Shown in pieces: positions 1-6,787 of a stretch of 7,845 nucleotides of DNA. The first letter of the stretch is position 1; each line of letters opens with the position of its first letter. The notes under the pieces were generated by a model, which was given only the letters and a program-made list of their open reading frames with translations, was not told the origin of the DNA and searched no databases. Source of the DNA: Bacillota bacterium (GTDB taxonomy: Bacteria > Bacillota > Clostridia > Oscillospirales > Acutalibacteraceae); assembly GCA_023417635.1 (NCBI GenBank), contig JAEZFF010000094.1:1-7845 (forward strand). Direction: 5' to 3'. A program made the position numbers and the translations under genes.

Positions 1-513
1 GCTGCTGCCTACATGATTTCAACACTGCGGCTTGGCTGGTACAAAGTTCATAGGCCTGTTGAATATTATGCGGCTTACTTTACGGTGCGCGGCGAAGACT
101 TTAATGGTGCAATCGTTGTTAAGGGACGGGATTCTGTACGCCGCCGTATGAATGAAATCAGCATGAAGGGCAAAGATGCCAGCGCAAAAGAGGAAGCGGA
201 GTATGCAACGCTGCAGATTGTGAATGAAATGCTTGCCCGCGGTATAGAAGTCCTTCCGATTGACCTGTACAAGTCAGATGCAAAAAAGTTTCTTGTTGAA
301 ACTGGCAAAATCCGTCTGCCGTTTCTTTCCCTTGGCGGAGTAGGCGAAGCCGCGGCAAACAGCCTTGCGGATGCAAGAAAGAGCGGCGAAAAATATCTTT
401 CCGTCGAAGATTTGCAGGCACGTTCCAAAGTGTCAAAATCGGTAATAGAAACCCTTTCGCAGGCCAGAGTTTTAGATGGTTTGCCGGAAAGTAGTCAAAT
501 GTCACTTTTCTGA
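1..513 (+). CDS. polC: DNA polymerase III PolC, C-terminal part (5' truncated by window edge)
   Basis: This is the last 170 codons of the replicative DNA polymerase III alpha subunit of the Gram-positive PolC type, which elongates DNA at the fork. The frame is open from base 1 (residues AAYMISTLRLGWYKVHRP), so the true start lies outside the window and the ATG at 13 is internal. Recognisable family features are the HRPVEYYAAYFTVR stretch, the segment around IEVLPIDLYKSDAKKF, the LGGVGEAAANSLADAR stretch, and a C-terminal end SSQMSLF. That tail fits the QxxLF beta-clamp-binding motif known at the end of PolC proteins. The stop is TGA at 511-513. The his promoter begins on the very next base, and I see no hairpin terminator between them, so some read-through into the his genes is possible. 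The identification is by recall of the family and is strong. Confidence 0.95.
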   Translation, partial: AAAYMISTLRLGWYKVHRPVEYYAAYFTVRGEDFNGAIVVKGRDSVRRRMNEISMKGKDASAKEEAEYATLQIVNEMLARGIEVLPIDLYKSDAKKFLVETGKIRLPFLSLGGVGEAAANSLADARKSGEKYLSVEDLQARSKVSKSVIETLSQARVLDGLPESSQMSLF

Positions 514-542
514 TTGACAGAGCTATTTTAGTGTGATATCAT
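514..542 (+). promoter_or_regulatory. Sigma-A promoter of the his operon
   Basis: TTGACA at 514-519 matches the -35 consensus exactly. TATCAT at 537-542 is a -10 box with five of six consensus bases. The spacer is 17 bp, and TGA at 534-536 supplies an extended -10 TG. Transcription should start near 548-550, giving a leader of about 35 nt. That is too short for a T-box or a leader-peptide attenuator. The -35 box touches the polC stop codon. This is sequence inference only. Confidence 0.8.
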
Positions 543-556
543 ACTACCATACTAAA
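527..556 (+). promoter_or_regulatory. Candidate repressor operator over the -10 box and start site
   Basis: Bases 529-546 (TAGTGTGATATCATACTA) form an 18-bp inverted repeat with one mismatched pair, centred in the -10 box. The half-site is repeated: CATACTA occurs at 540-546 and again at 548-554, 8 bp apart. TTTAGTGTG at 527-535 also pairs with CATACTAAA at 548-556 in 8 of 9 positions. A protein bound here would block RNA polymerase. TrpR-superfamily regulators (YerC/HisR) have been proposed for Firmicutes his operons, and TrpR itself uses ACTAG-type half-sites with 8-bp tandem spacing. Assigning this site to such a protein is inference. Confidence 0.5.
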
Positions 557-570
557 GCAGCAAAGCTAAG

Positions 571-578
571 AGGAGGTG
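571..578 (+). promoter_or_regulatory. Ribosome binding site deciding the hisZ start
   Basis: AGGAGGTG lies 5 nt before the ATG at 584. It fixes the start there rather than at the in-frame GTG at 533, which sits in the promoter upstream of the predicted transcript start. Confidence 0.9.
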
Positions 579-583
579 AAGCA

Positions 584-1786
584 ATGAAAAAAAATAATCG
601 TGTTACGCCGGAAGGCACAAAAGATTATCTTTTTGAGGAATGCCAGGTTCGAAGAAAAATCGAGGGCTGGCTTGCCGGAATGTTCAGTTCTCATTGCTTT
701 CGCGAAGTTATTACGCCGGGGCTTGAGTTTTATGATGTTTATGATTCCGATTTTTCCGGAATCCCACCGGAAGTCATGTATAAGATGTCTGACTCCAAAG
801 GCCGCCTGATGGTGCTGCGGCCGGACAATACTCTTTCCATCGCACGGCTTACGGCTGTGCGCCTGCAGAATTATCCAAGGCCGCTGCGCCTTTATTACCG
901 CCAGCCAGTTTACCGGAATAATCCGGGCCTAACGGGGCGCAGCAACGAAAATTTGCAGATGGGTGTTGAAATGCTGGGTGCATCCGGCCTGCGTCCGGAT
1001 CTTGAAATGGTTTCCATGGCGGTGGAGGCACTTTCTTCTTTTTTTCCTGATTTTCGGCTGGAGCTAGGCCACGCCGGCTTTTTTCGTGTTCTTGCGGATC
1101 GTCTTTCTACCTCGGCGGAAGTCCGTGAAGAAATCCGCAAAGCAATTGAAACTAAAAATTACACAGCGCTTTCCAAGACTTTAAGCTGTTTCCCAGACTG
1201 TACGGAGGTGCGGGCACTGCTGGAACTTCCGCATTTGTTCGGCGGGGAAGAAGTCTTTGAAAAGGCAGCGGTTTTCTGCACTGGAAGGCTGCGGAAAACG
1301 TTGGAATACTTGCACTTGATATATCGTTCCGTTGCAGAACTTGGCTTGGGTGATAAACTGATTGTTGACCTTGGCTTGGTGCAGCGGAACGATTACTATA
1401 CCGGCATTATTTTCAGCGCATATGCGGAAAGTTACGGTGACGCATTGCTGCTTGGCGGGCGTTACGATAATCTACTGGAGCATTTCGGAACCCCAATGCC
1501 CGCTGTTGGGTTTGGCGTAAACGTTGACGCCATTGCACAAATTCTTTTGAAGCGCGGCGGCACTTGCAAGCAGCAGTGTGCAGAAGTATTGGTTCATGGG
1601 GAAGACGGCTATGAGGCACGGGCCATTCAATATGCAGCAAATTTAGCAGGGCAAGGTGTTTGCTGTGAGAACAGCATCTGCAAAACAGACAAGGAAGCGA
1701 TGGAGTATGCGCGTTCCGTCGGAATCGGCAGGGTTGATTTTGTAGGCAGCGCGGTGCGTACTGTGGGAACAGGAGTAAAAATATGA
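584..1786 (+). CDS. hisZ: ATP phosphoribosyltransferase regulatory subunit HisZ
   Basis: HisZ is a catalytically inactive relative of histidyl-tRNA synthetase. It assembles with short-form HisG to make the active, histidine-inhibited first enzyme of histidine synthesis in the cytoplasm. The 400-residue protein keeps the class II synthetase fold marks: TPEGTKDYLFEE near residues 8-19, the motif-2-like VLRPDNTLSIAR (78-88) and LRLYYRQPVYRNNP (101-114), VQRNDYYTGIIF (266-277), and GGRYDNLLEHFG (291-302). In true HisRS the histidine-A motif reads RGLDYYTG; here it is QRNDYYTG, as expected for HisZ. A short C-terminal part (about 330-400) takes the place of the anticodon-binding domain. The start at 584 is set by the strong AGGAGGTG site. 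The stop overlaps the hisG start as ATGA (1783-1786), so the two partner subunits are probably translationally coupled. Confidence 0.94.
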   Translation: MKKNNRVTPEGTKDYLFEECQVRRKIEGWLAGMFSSHCFREVITPGLEFYDVYDSDFSGIPPEVMYKMSDSKGRLMVLRPDNTLSIARLTAVRLQNYPRPLRLYYRQPVYRNNPGLTGRSNENLQMGVEMLGASGLRPDLEMVSMAVEALSSFFPDFRLELGHAGFFRVLADRLSTSAEVREEIRKAIETKNYTALSKTLSCFPDCTEVRALLELPHLFGGEEVFEKAAVFCTGRLRKTLEYLHLIYRSVAELGLGDKLIVDLGLVQRNDYYTGIIFSAYAESYGDALLLGGRYDNLLEHFGTPMPAVGFGVNVDAIAQILLKRGGTCKQQCAEVLVHGEDGYEARAIQYAANLAGQGVCCENSICKTDKEAMEYARSVGIGRVDFVGSAVRTVGTGVKI

Positions 1787-2439
1787 GGCCGCTTAGGATT
1801 GCTTTAACGAAAGGCAGACTTGAAACCGACACCGTCAATTTGCTTGAAAAAATTGGCTATGACTGCACCGCGGTCCGCGAAAAGGGAAGGCGGCTGATTG
1901 TTCCTATTGGTGACGGGAAAATCGATGTTGTCCTAGCGAAAGCCGCCGACGTGATAACTTATGTAGAACACGGCGTGTGCGACATGGGCGTAGTTGGAAA
2001 AGACACCATTATGGAGCATGGCGGCAGTTTTTACGAGGTACTTGACCTTGGCTTTGGCAAATGCAGCTTTGCACTTGCGGGGCCAAAAGGAAGCAATTTT
2101 TTCAGTGGATACTCCGCAAAAACGATTGCTTCCAAATACCCGAACGTTGCGGCAAACTATTTTTGCAGCAAGGCCATGGATGTCCGTATTATCAAAATTG
2201 AGGGTTCTGTTGAACTTGCACCGCTGCTCGGTCTTGCCGATGCAATCGTTGATATTGTAGAAACCGGTACTACCCTGAGGGAAAATGGGCTTGAAGTGAT
2301 TGAGAAAATCTGCAGCGTTTCAGCAAGGCTGATTGTAAATGCAGCCAGCATGAAGCTGCGAAAAATAGAAATTGAAACATTGGCGGGGAAAATGGAACGC
2401 GCTGGAAAACAGGCGGAATTAGAAGCAGGGGTGAAATAA
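1783..2439 (+). CDS. hisG: ATP phosphoribosyltransferase catalytic subunit, short form
   Basis: HisG joins ATP and PRPP to give phosphoribosyl-ATP, the committed step of histidine synthesis. The 218-residue length, with no C-terminal regulatory domain, marks it as the short form (HisGS) that needs HisZ, which is encoded just upstream. Visible motifs are ALTKGRL at residues 7-13, CDMGVVGKD at 66-74, and the family signature starting GSVELAPLLGLADAIVD (141-157), followed by the PRPP-binding stretch VETGTTLRENGL (159-170). The ATG overlaps the hisZ stop by four bases, and AGGAG at 1771-1775 is the ribosome binding site. The hisD start follows after a single base. Nothing looks damaged or unusual. 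Confidence 0.96.
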   Translation: MRPLRIALTKGRLETDTVNLLEKIGYDCTAVREKGRRLIVPIGDGKIDVVLAKAADVITYVEHGVCDMGVVGKDTIMEHGGSFYEVLDLGFGKCSFALAGPKGSNFFSGYSAKTIASKYPNVAANYFCSKAMDVRIIKIEGSVELAPLLGLADAIVDIVETGTTLRENGLEVIEKICSVSARLIVNAASMKLRKIEIETLAGKMERAGKQAELEAGVK

Positions 2440-2440
2440 A

Positions 2441-3724
2441 ATGATACCGATTTGGAAGGCAAAAGATGGCACAAGCTCAAAACTGATTCACCAGCTAAAA
2501 GAACGAAGTCATAAGGCAGACCCACAGGTTGAAGCTGCTGTTTCGGAAATCATTGCCCGCGTGCGGAGAGAGGGCGACCGCGCCGTGCAAGACTATACCC
2601 TGAAGTTTGACAAAAGCCTGCCTGAAAAGACGGAGCTTTCACATTCCGAAATGGAGCAATGCGCAAAATCCTGCAGCCCGGAATTTCTCGCCGCCTTGAA
2701 GCGGGCTGCACGGAACATCCGCAGCTTTCATGAGAAGCAGAAGCAGCAAAGCTGGTTTGAAACGCAGCCCAGCGGCATCATGATGGGCCAGCGGATTCGT
2801 GGACTTTCACGCGTCGGTATCTATGTCCCGGGCGGTACGGCAGCCTACCCGTCCTCCGTATTAATGAATGCCATACCGGCAAAGATAGCTGGCGTGGGCG
2901 ACATTATTATGGCTACACCGCCTGCCAAAGGCGGAAAACCTAACCCGGCTATTATGGCTGCCGCATTGGAAGCGGGCGTAGACCGCATCTTTCAGATTGG
3001 CGGCGCACAGGCCATAGCGGCTTTGGCTTTTGGTACGGAAACAATTCCGGCAGTCGATAAAATTGTTGGGCCGGGAAATATCTTTGTTGCCACGGCGAAA
3101 AAGCAGCTGTACGGTACCGTTGGCATTGATATGATTGCCGGACCAAGTGAAATCCTGATTCTTGCCGATGAAACTGCAAACCCCAAGTTCCTTGCTGCAG
3201 ACCTGATGTCGCAGGCGGAACATGACGTTTTGGCTTCGGCTGTTTTGCTTACGACTTCAGAAAACATTGCGGAAGAAACCAACCGGGAAATAGAGCGCCA
3301 GGTTTCTACCCTTTCCCGCCGTAATATTATTGAGAAATCCCTGCGCGCCTACGGTGCCATTATCATCTGCAGCAGTATAGAAGAAGCGGTAAATTTTGCA
3401 AACGAGCTGGCGCCGGAGCATTTGGAACTCTGCCTGCAAGATCCCATGGAGTATCTGGGCCGTATTGACAATGCCGGCTCGGTTTTCCTTGGCAGCTATG
3501 CACCGGAACCACTCGGCGACTATTTCGCGGGGCCAAACCACGTTCTTCCCACAGGAGGTACAGCACGGTTTTCCTCGCCGCTTTCGGTCGACAGTTTTGT
3601 CAAAAAGTCCAGCTTTTTGTATTACACAAAGGATTCCCTTGCAAAAGCAAAGGATGATATTGTAGCACTGGCAGAAGCGGAAGGCCTTACGGCACATGCG
3701 AATTCTATTGAAGTGAGGGATTAG
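2441..3724 (+). CDS. hisD: Histidinol dehydrogenase
   Basis: HisD is a zinc-dependent, NAD-linked enzyme that oxidises L-histidinol twice to L-histidine, the last step of the pathway. The 427 residues match the usual length. Expected residues are all present: zinc ligands Gln258 and His261 in MSQAEHD, Asp360 in LGDYFAGPNH and His419 near the C-terminus, plus the catalytic Glu326-His327 pair in LAPEHLEL. The nucleotide-binding region is recognisable as VGIYVPGGTAAYPSSV (125-140), IGGAQAIAALAFGT (186-199) and VGPGNIFVATAK (209-220). The start is one base after the hisG stop, with AGGGGTG at 2427-2433 as ribosome binding site. The stop is two bases before hisC. I infer an intact, functional enzyme. 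Confidence 0.97.
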   Translation: MIPIWKAKDGTSSKLIHQLKERSHKADPQVEAAVSEIIARVRREGDRAVQDYTLKFDKSLPEKTELSHSEMEQCAKSCSPEFLAALKRAARNIRSFHEKQKQQSWFETQPSGIMMGQRIRGLSRVGIYVPGGTAAYPSSVLMNAIPAKIAGVGDIIMATPPAKGGKPNPAIMAAALEAGVDRIFQIGGAQAIAALAFGTETIPAVDKIVGPGNIFVATAKKQLYGTVGIDMIAGPSEILILADETANPKFLAADLMSQAEHDVLASAVLLTTSENIAEETNREIERQVSTLSRRNIIEKSLRAYGAIIICSSIEEAVNFANELAPEHLELCLQDPMEYLGRIDNAGSVFLGSYAPEPLGDYFAGPNHVLPTGGTARFSSPLSVDSFVKKSSFLYYTKDSLAKAKDDIVALAEAEGLTAHANSIEVRD

Positions 3725-3726
3725 AA

Positions 3727-4791
3727 GTGGCGTACAGTATTAATGCAAAAATCTGCGAACTCAAGCCTTATGACCCGATTGAGGGGAATTATCGTATTCG
3801 CCTAGATGCAAACGAGTCTTTTTTGACTCCGCCGCCGGAAATTCTTGAGAAAATCAGGGCCGCTGCAGCGTCCGTTGAGTTTAACCGCTACCCGGATCCC
3901 TGTGCGCAGGAGCTGTGCGCTGCCTTTGCCAGTTATTACGGTGTGAAACCGGAAAACGTCGCAGCTGGCAATGGTTCGGATGAGCTGATTTCTGTCCTCA
4001 CCGGAGCATTTTTAATGAAAGGCGAGAAAATTTTAACGCTTTCGCCCGATTTTTCGATGTACCACTTTTATGGCAGCCTGAACGAAGCCAAGTGCTGTGA
4101 ACTCCGCAGAAACAGTGATTTTACATTAAATGTTGACGGCCTTATCCGAACTGTGCAGGATAACCGTGTGCGTATGCTGATTTTTTCCAATCCGTGCAAC
4201 CCGACTTCACTGGGCCTTTGCCGTGAAGAAGTACGGCGGTTGATACGGTCGGTAGGCTGTCTCGTCGTGCTTGATGAAGCTTATATGGATTTTTGGAATC
4301 AGTCGCTCCTTGGTGAAGTAGACAATTACGACAATCTTATCATTTTACGTACTTGTTCAAAAGCGGTTGGTATGGCCGGAATTCGCCTTGGCTTCGCTGT
4401 TGCGTGCCAGAAGCTGATTCGTCTGCTGAAAGCAGTAAAGTCGCCTTACAATGTTAATTCGGTCACGCAGAAAATTGGAACGGCCGTTCTTTCGGAAAAG
4501 GAGTGGCTTAGGTCCTGTACCAAAAAGATTGTGGAGTCGCGCGAGTCCTTGTATGGCAAGATAAAAAAATATCAGGTGGAAAGCAAAAGTGATTTTTTCG
4601 TACCAGAGAGCGTCACAAATTTTGTTACCATCTGTTTTTCAGAAGCAAGAGATGTTTTTTGCGCTTTACTGGAGAAGGGCATTGCCGTGCGCTGCTTTGA
4701 TGGATTTTTACGCATTACCGCCGGAACACCGGAAGAAAATGACGAATTTTTCCGGGCGTTCCGTGAAATTATGGATAGGCGGAAGAGATGA
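3727..4791 (+). CDS. hisC: Histidinol-phosphate aminotransferase
   Basis: HisC is a PLP-dependent class I/II aminotransferase that converts imidazole acetol phosphate and glutamate to histidinol phosphate and 2-oxoglutarate. The 354-residue protein has the family landmarks in order: RLDANESF (25-32), NRYPDP (53-58), GNGSDELI (81-88), FSNPCNPTS (153-161), VLDEAYMDF (181-189), and TCSKAVGMAGIRLGFA (209-224). Lys212 should form the PLP Schiff base and Arg220 should contact its phosphate. LRITAGTPEEND (328-339) carries Arg329, the usual substrate carboxylate-binding arginine. The start is GTG at 3727, two bases after the hisD stop, with AGGGA at 3716-3720 as ribosome binding site. The N-terminus then reads MAYSINAKICELKPYDP, which aligns well with the family. 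Some HisC proteins also accept aromatic amino acids; this cannot be judged here. Confidence 0.95.
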   Translation: MAYSINAKICELKPYDPIEGNYRIRLDANESFLTPPPEILEKIRAAAASVEFNRYPDPCAQELCAAFASYYGVKPENVAAGNGSDELISVLTGAFLMKGEKILTLSPDFSMYHFYGSLNEAKCCELRRNSDFTLNVDGLIRTVQDNRVRMLIFSNPCNPTSLGLCREEVRRLIRSVGCLVVLDEAYMDFWNQSLLGEVDNYDNLIILRTCSKAVGMAGIRLGFAVACQKLIRLLKAVKSPYNVNSVTQKIGTAVLSEKEWLRSCTKKIVESRESLYGKIKKYQVESKSDFFVPESVTNFVTICFSEARDVFCALLEKGIAVRCFDGFLRITAGTPEENDEFFRAFREIMDRRKR

Positions 4792-5372
4792 AAAAGATGA
4801 GGACATCAATTCAGAAGCGAAAGACAAAAGAAACGGATATTTCTCTGCAGCTTTCCCTTGACGGCGGAGAGGTTCATGTTTCGACCGGAATTGGATTCTT
4901 TGACCATATGTTAAATTCTTTTGCGGTTCATAGCGGTTTTGGCCTAGCGTTGAAAGCCTGTGGCGACCTTGATGTAGACTGTCACCACACGGTGGAAGAT
5001 ACGGGTATTGTTTTGGGCGATGCGTTTCGGGAAGCACTGGGGGATCGTTCCGGTATTGTGCGTTTCGGAAGTTTCTTTGTCCCGATGGATGAAGCACTCG
5101 CATTTGCTTCGGTAGACATCAGCGGCCGGCCTTTTCTGGTGTTCCACGCAGATTTCCAGCAGGAGCGAATCGGTAGTTACGATTCCTGTATGACGGAAGA
5201 GTTTTTTCGTGCACTTGCTTTCCATGCTGGCTTTACGCTTCATGCACGTGTCGAGTACGGAGCAAACGCGCACCATGAAACGGAAGCACTGTTTAAGGCT
5301 GCAGCGCATGCACTGCACATAGCGGTCGGCAGAACAGAGGGCGGGGTTCTTTCCACAAAAGGCTCTCTTTAA
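4788..5372 (+). CDS. hisB: Imidazoleglycerol-phosphate dehydratase
   Basis: HisB is the monofunctional, manganese-dependent enzyme that dehydrates imidazole glycerol phosphate to imidazole acetol phosphate. Metal-binding motifs are intact: GIGFFDHML with His40, DCHHTVEDTG with His66, His67 and Glu70, His146 in RALAFHAGF, and AHHETEALFKAAAHAL with His162, His163 and Glu166. The protein ends STKGSL, close to the usual STKGxL tail. There is no fused phosphatase domain of the enterobacterial type. The chosen ATG overlaps the hisC stop as ATGA. A second in-frame ATG at 4797 would give MRTSIQKRKTKETD, which matches the length of typical HisB N-termini and sits 9 nt after GGAAGAG, so the true start may be there. 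hisA follows 15 nt downstream, where many Firmicutes carry hisH. Confidence 0.95.
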   Translation: MKKMRTSIQKRKTKETDISLQLSLDGGEVHVSTGIGFFDHMLNSFAVHSGFGLALKACGDLDVDCHHTVEDTGIVLGDAFREALGDRSGIVRFGSFFVPMDEALAFASVDISGRPFLVFHADFQQERIGSYDSCMTEEFFRALAFHAGFTLHARVEYGANAHHETEALFKAAAHALHIAVGRTEGGVLSTKGSL

Positions 5373-5387
5373 ACAGGAGGAAATTTA

Positions 5388-6125
5388 ATGATTTTCATAC
5401 CTGCAATCGATATTAAAGGCGGTCAATGCGTACGCCTTCTGCGCGGCGACTATACAACTGCGCAGAAGGTGGCACAGGATGCCGCAGAAACGGCGCGTTC
5501 ATTCCGCAAAGCAGGAGCCGAGTGGCTTCATGTTGTTGACCTTGACGGAGCGAGGGACGCTTGCCCCAAAAACTCTGAGTTGATTTTCAGAATTCAGGAA
5601 GCTTTTGGCGCTCAAGTGGAAGTCGGCGGAGGAATCCGCAGCATGGAAACGGTTGATTTTTACCTGCAGAATGGAATCTCCAGGGCTATCCTCGGCACAG
5701 CGGCAGTCAGTCAACCCGGTTTCGCAGCGGAGGCGGTACGGAAATACGGTGACCGCATAGCAGTTGGCCTTGATGCAAGAAACGGAAAAATTGCGCAGAA
5801 CGGCTGGATTGAAACGACAGATCTTAGCTATTTGCAGGCGGCAAAGCAAATGGAGCAGATTGGTGTAAAGTATCTTATCTTAACAGACATCAGCAGGGAT
5901 GGAACCCTTACAGGCCCCAATCTGAAAATGATTGATAATTTGAGTAGGGAAGTATCATGCGGAATAACGGCGAGCGGCGGAATTTCCAGCTTGGATGATG
6001 TACGAAGCCTTTGCCATTTAAATATTTACGGCGCAATTTGCGGGAAGGCTGTTTATTCTGGCGCCTTTGATGCAAAACAAGCGGTTGAACTTTGCAAGGA
6101 GAATACAAAAGATGATAAAGCCTGA
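5388..6125 (+). CDS. hisA: ProFAR isomerase (HisA)
   Basis: HisA is a TIM-barrel enzyme, 1-(5-phosphoribosyl)-5-[(5-phosphoribosylamino)methylideneamino]imidazole-4-carboxamide isomerase. It turns ProFAR into PRFAR by an Amadori rearrangement. The 245 residues are of normal length. The catalytic aspartates are visible: Asp8 in PAIDIKGGQCVRL and Asp129 in VGLDARNG. The two phosphate-binding motifs are VGGGIRS (79-85) and ASGGIS (195-200), and TDISRDGTLTGPN (166-178) is typical. HisA and HisF are homologous barrels, but the residues around Asp8 and Asp129 and the short DISRDGT segment fit HisA. A strong AGGAGG site (around 5375-5380) precedes the ATG. The last 14 bases overlap hisI. No hisF follows, although HisF would use its product. 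Confidence 0.95.
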   Translation: MIFIPAIDIKGGQCVRLLRGDYTTAQKVAQDAAETARSFRKAGAEWLHVVDLDGARDACPKNSELIFRIQEAFGAQVEVGGGIRSMETVDFYLQNGISRAILGTAAVSQPGFAAEAVRKYGDRIAVGLDARNGKIAQNGWIETTDLSYLQAAKQMEQIGVKYLILTDISRDGTLTGPNLKMIDNLSREVSCGITASGGISSLDDVRSLCHLNIYGAICGKAVYSGAFDAKQAVELCKENTKDDKA

Positions 6126-6465
6126 AAATCAAGAAGAAATGATTGAACAGTTTTTTCAGAAAGCGGACCTTCTTCCTGCCATCGTGCAGGAGTACCAGAC
6201 CGGCGAGGTGCTGATGCTGGCATATATGAACCGCAAGTCTTTCCGCAAAACAATGGAAACCGGCTATACATGGTTCTGGAGCCGCTCCAGAAAGAAACTC
6301 TGGAATAAAGGTGCGACTTCCGGTCATGTGCAGAAAGTCATTCGTATTATGGGTGACTGTGACAGCGACACCATCCTTGTAACGGTAAAACAGACCGGCG
6401 CAGCTTGCCACACCGGCAGCCACAGCTGCTTTTTCAATGAGATATGGAGGGATGAAAATGAATGA
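6112..6465 (+). CDS. hisI: Phosphoribosyl-AMP cyclohydrolase
   Basis: HisI opens the adenine ring of phosphoribosyl-AMP to give ProFAR, the substrate of HisA. The 117-residue protein is stand-alone, not the HisIE fusion. It shows VLMLAYMN (33-40), TWFWSRSRKKLWNKGATSG (53-71), and the metal-site cluster GDCDSDT with Asp82, Cys83, Asp84 and Asp86. These are followed by CHTGSHSC with Cys99 and Cys106, which complete the three-cysteine zinc site known in this family. The ATG at 6112 lies 9 nt after AAGGAGA (6096-6102), inside the end of hisA, giving a 14-bp overlap. The longer in-frame opening from 6067 has no comparable ribosome binding site and would overlap hisA further. The stop overlaps hisE by 8 bp. 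Confidence 0.96.
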   Translation: MIKPENQEEMIEQFFQKADLLPAIVQEYQTGEVLMLAYMNRKSFRKTMETGYTWFWSRSRKKLWNKGATSGHVQKVIRIMGDCDSDTILVTVKQTGAACHTGSHSCFFNEIWRDENE

Positions 6466-6784
6466 TGTGCTAAAAGAACTTTATGCGACTGTTCTAAGCC
6501 GGAAATCTGAAAAGCAGGAAGGTTCCTACACCTGTTACCTGTTTGAGCAGGGCCTGGATAAAATTCTGAAAAAATGCGGTGAAGAGTGCAGTGAAGTTAT
6601 TATTGCTGCGAAAAATGGAGAAAAGCACGAAACCGTTATGGAAATTTCAGATCTGCTGTATCATTTAATGGTGCTCATGGCAAATGAAAACATCATGCCG
6701 GAAGATTTGGAAGAAGAACTGGCGAAGCGAAGCCAAAAAACAGGCAATTTGAAAAAATTTCACCAGGTGGATAAAAATACCTGA
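6458..6784 (+). CDS. hisE: Phosphoribosyl-ATP pyrophosphohydrolase
   Basis: HisE is an all-alpha MazG-like pyrophosphohydrolase that converts phosphoribosyl-ATP to phosphoribosyl-AMP and pyrophosphate, the second pathway step. With the start at 6458 the protein has 108 residues. It carries the acidic magnesium-binding pattern KKCGEECSEVIIAAK (39-52, with Glu42, Glu43, Glu46) and EISDLLYHLMVLM (62-74, with Glu62 and Asp65). The start was chosen because GGAGGG at 6446-6451 gives about 6-7 nt spacing and MNDVLKELYATV is a normal N-terminus. The in-frame ATGs at 6437 and 6452 are respectively upstream of, or too close to, that site. It overlaps hisI by 8 bp and is the last gene of the operon, followed at once by a hairpin terminator. 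Confidence 0.94.
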   Translation: MNDVLKELYATVLSRKSEKQEGSYTCYLFEQGLDKILKKCGEECSEVIIAAKNGEKHETVMEISDLLYHLMVLMANENIMPEDLEEELAKRSQKTGNLKKFHQVDKNT

Positions 6785-6787
6785 AAC

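Noticed and set aside
533..583. Upstream extension of hisZ to the GTG at 533
   Set aside because: The extra 17 codons run through the predicted -10 box and transcription start, have no ribosome binding site, and do not resemble HisZ N-termini. AGGAGGTG before 584 is decisive.
514..583. Histidine T-box riboswitch or leader-peptide attenuator upstream of hisZ
   Set aside because: Only about 35 nt lie between the predicted transcript start and hisZ. There is no T-box sequence, terminator/antiterminator pair or run of histidine codons.
1340..1382. Repeated CTTGGCTTGG in hisZ
   Set aside because: Two short copies within coding sequence come from recurring Leu-Gly-Leu codons and have no other structure.
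2861..3697. Several - strand open frames of 75-146 codons inside hisD
   Set aside because: hisD motifs in this stretch are intact and in frame; the antisense frames overlap each other and show no domain or ribosome binding site.
6067..6111. Longer hisI starting at 6067
   Set aside because: It would extend the overlap with hisA, and the AAGGAGA site at 6096-6102 is placed correctly for the ATG at 6112.
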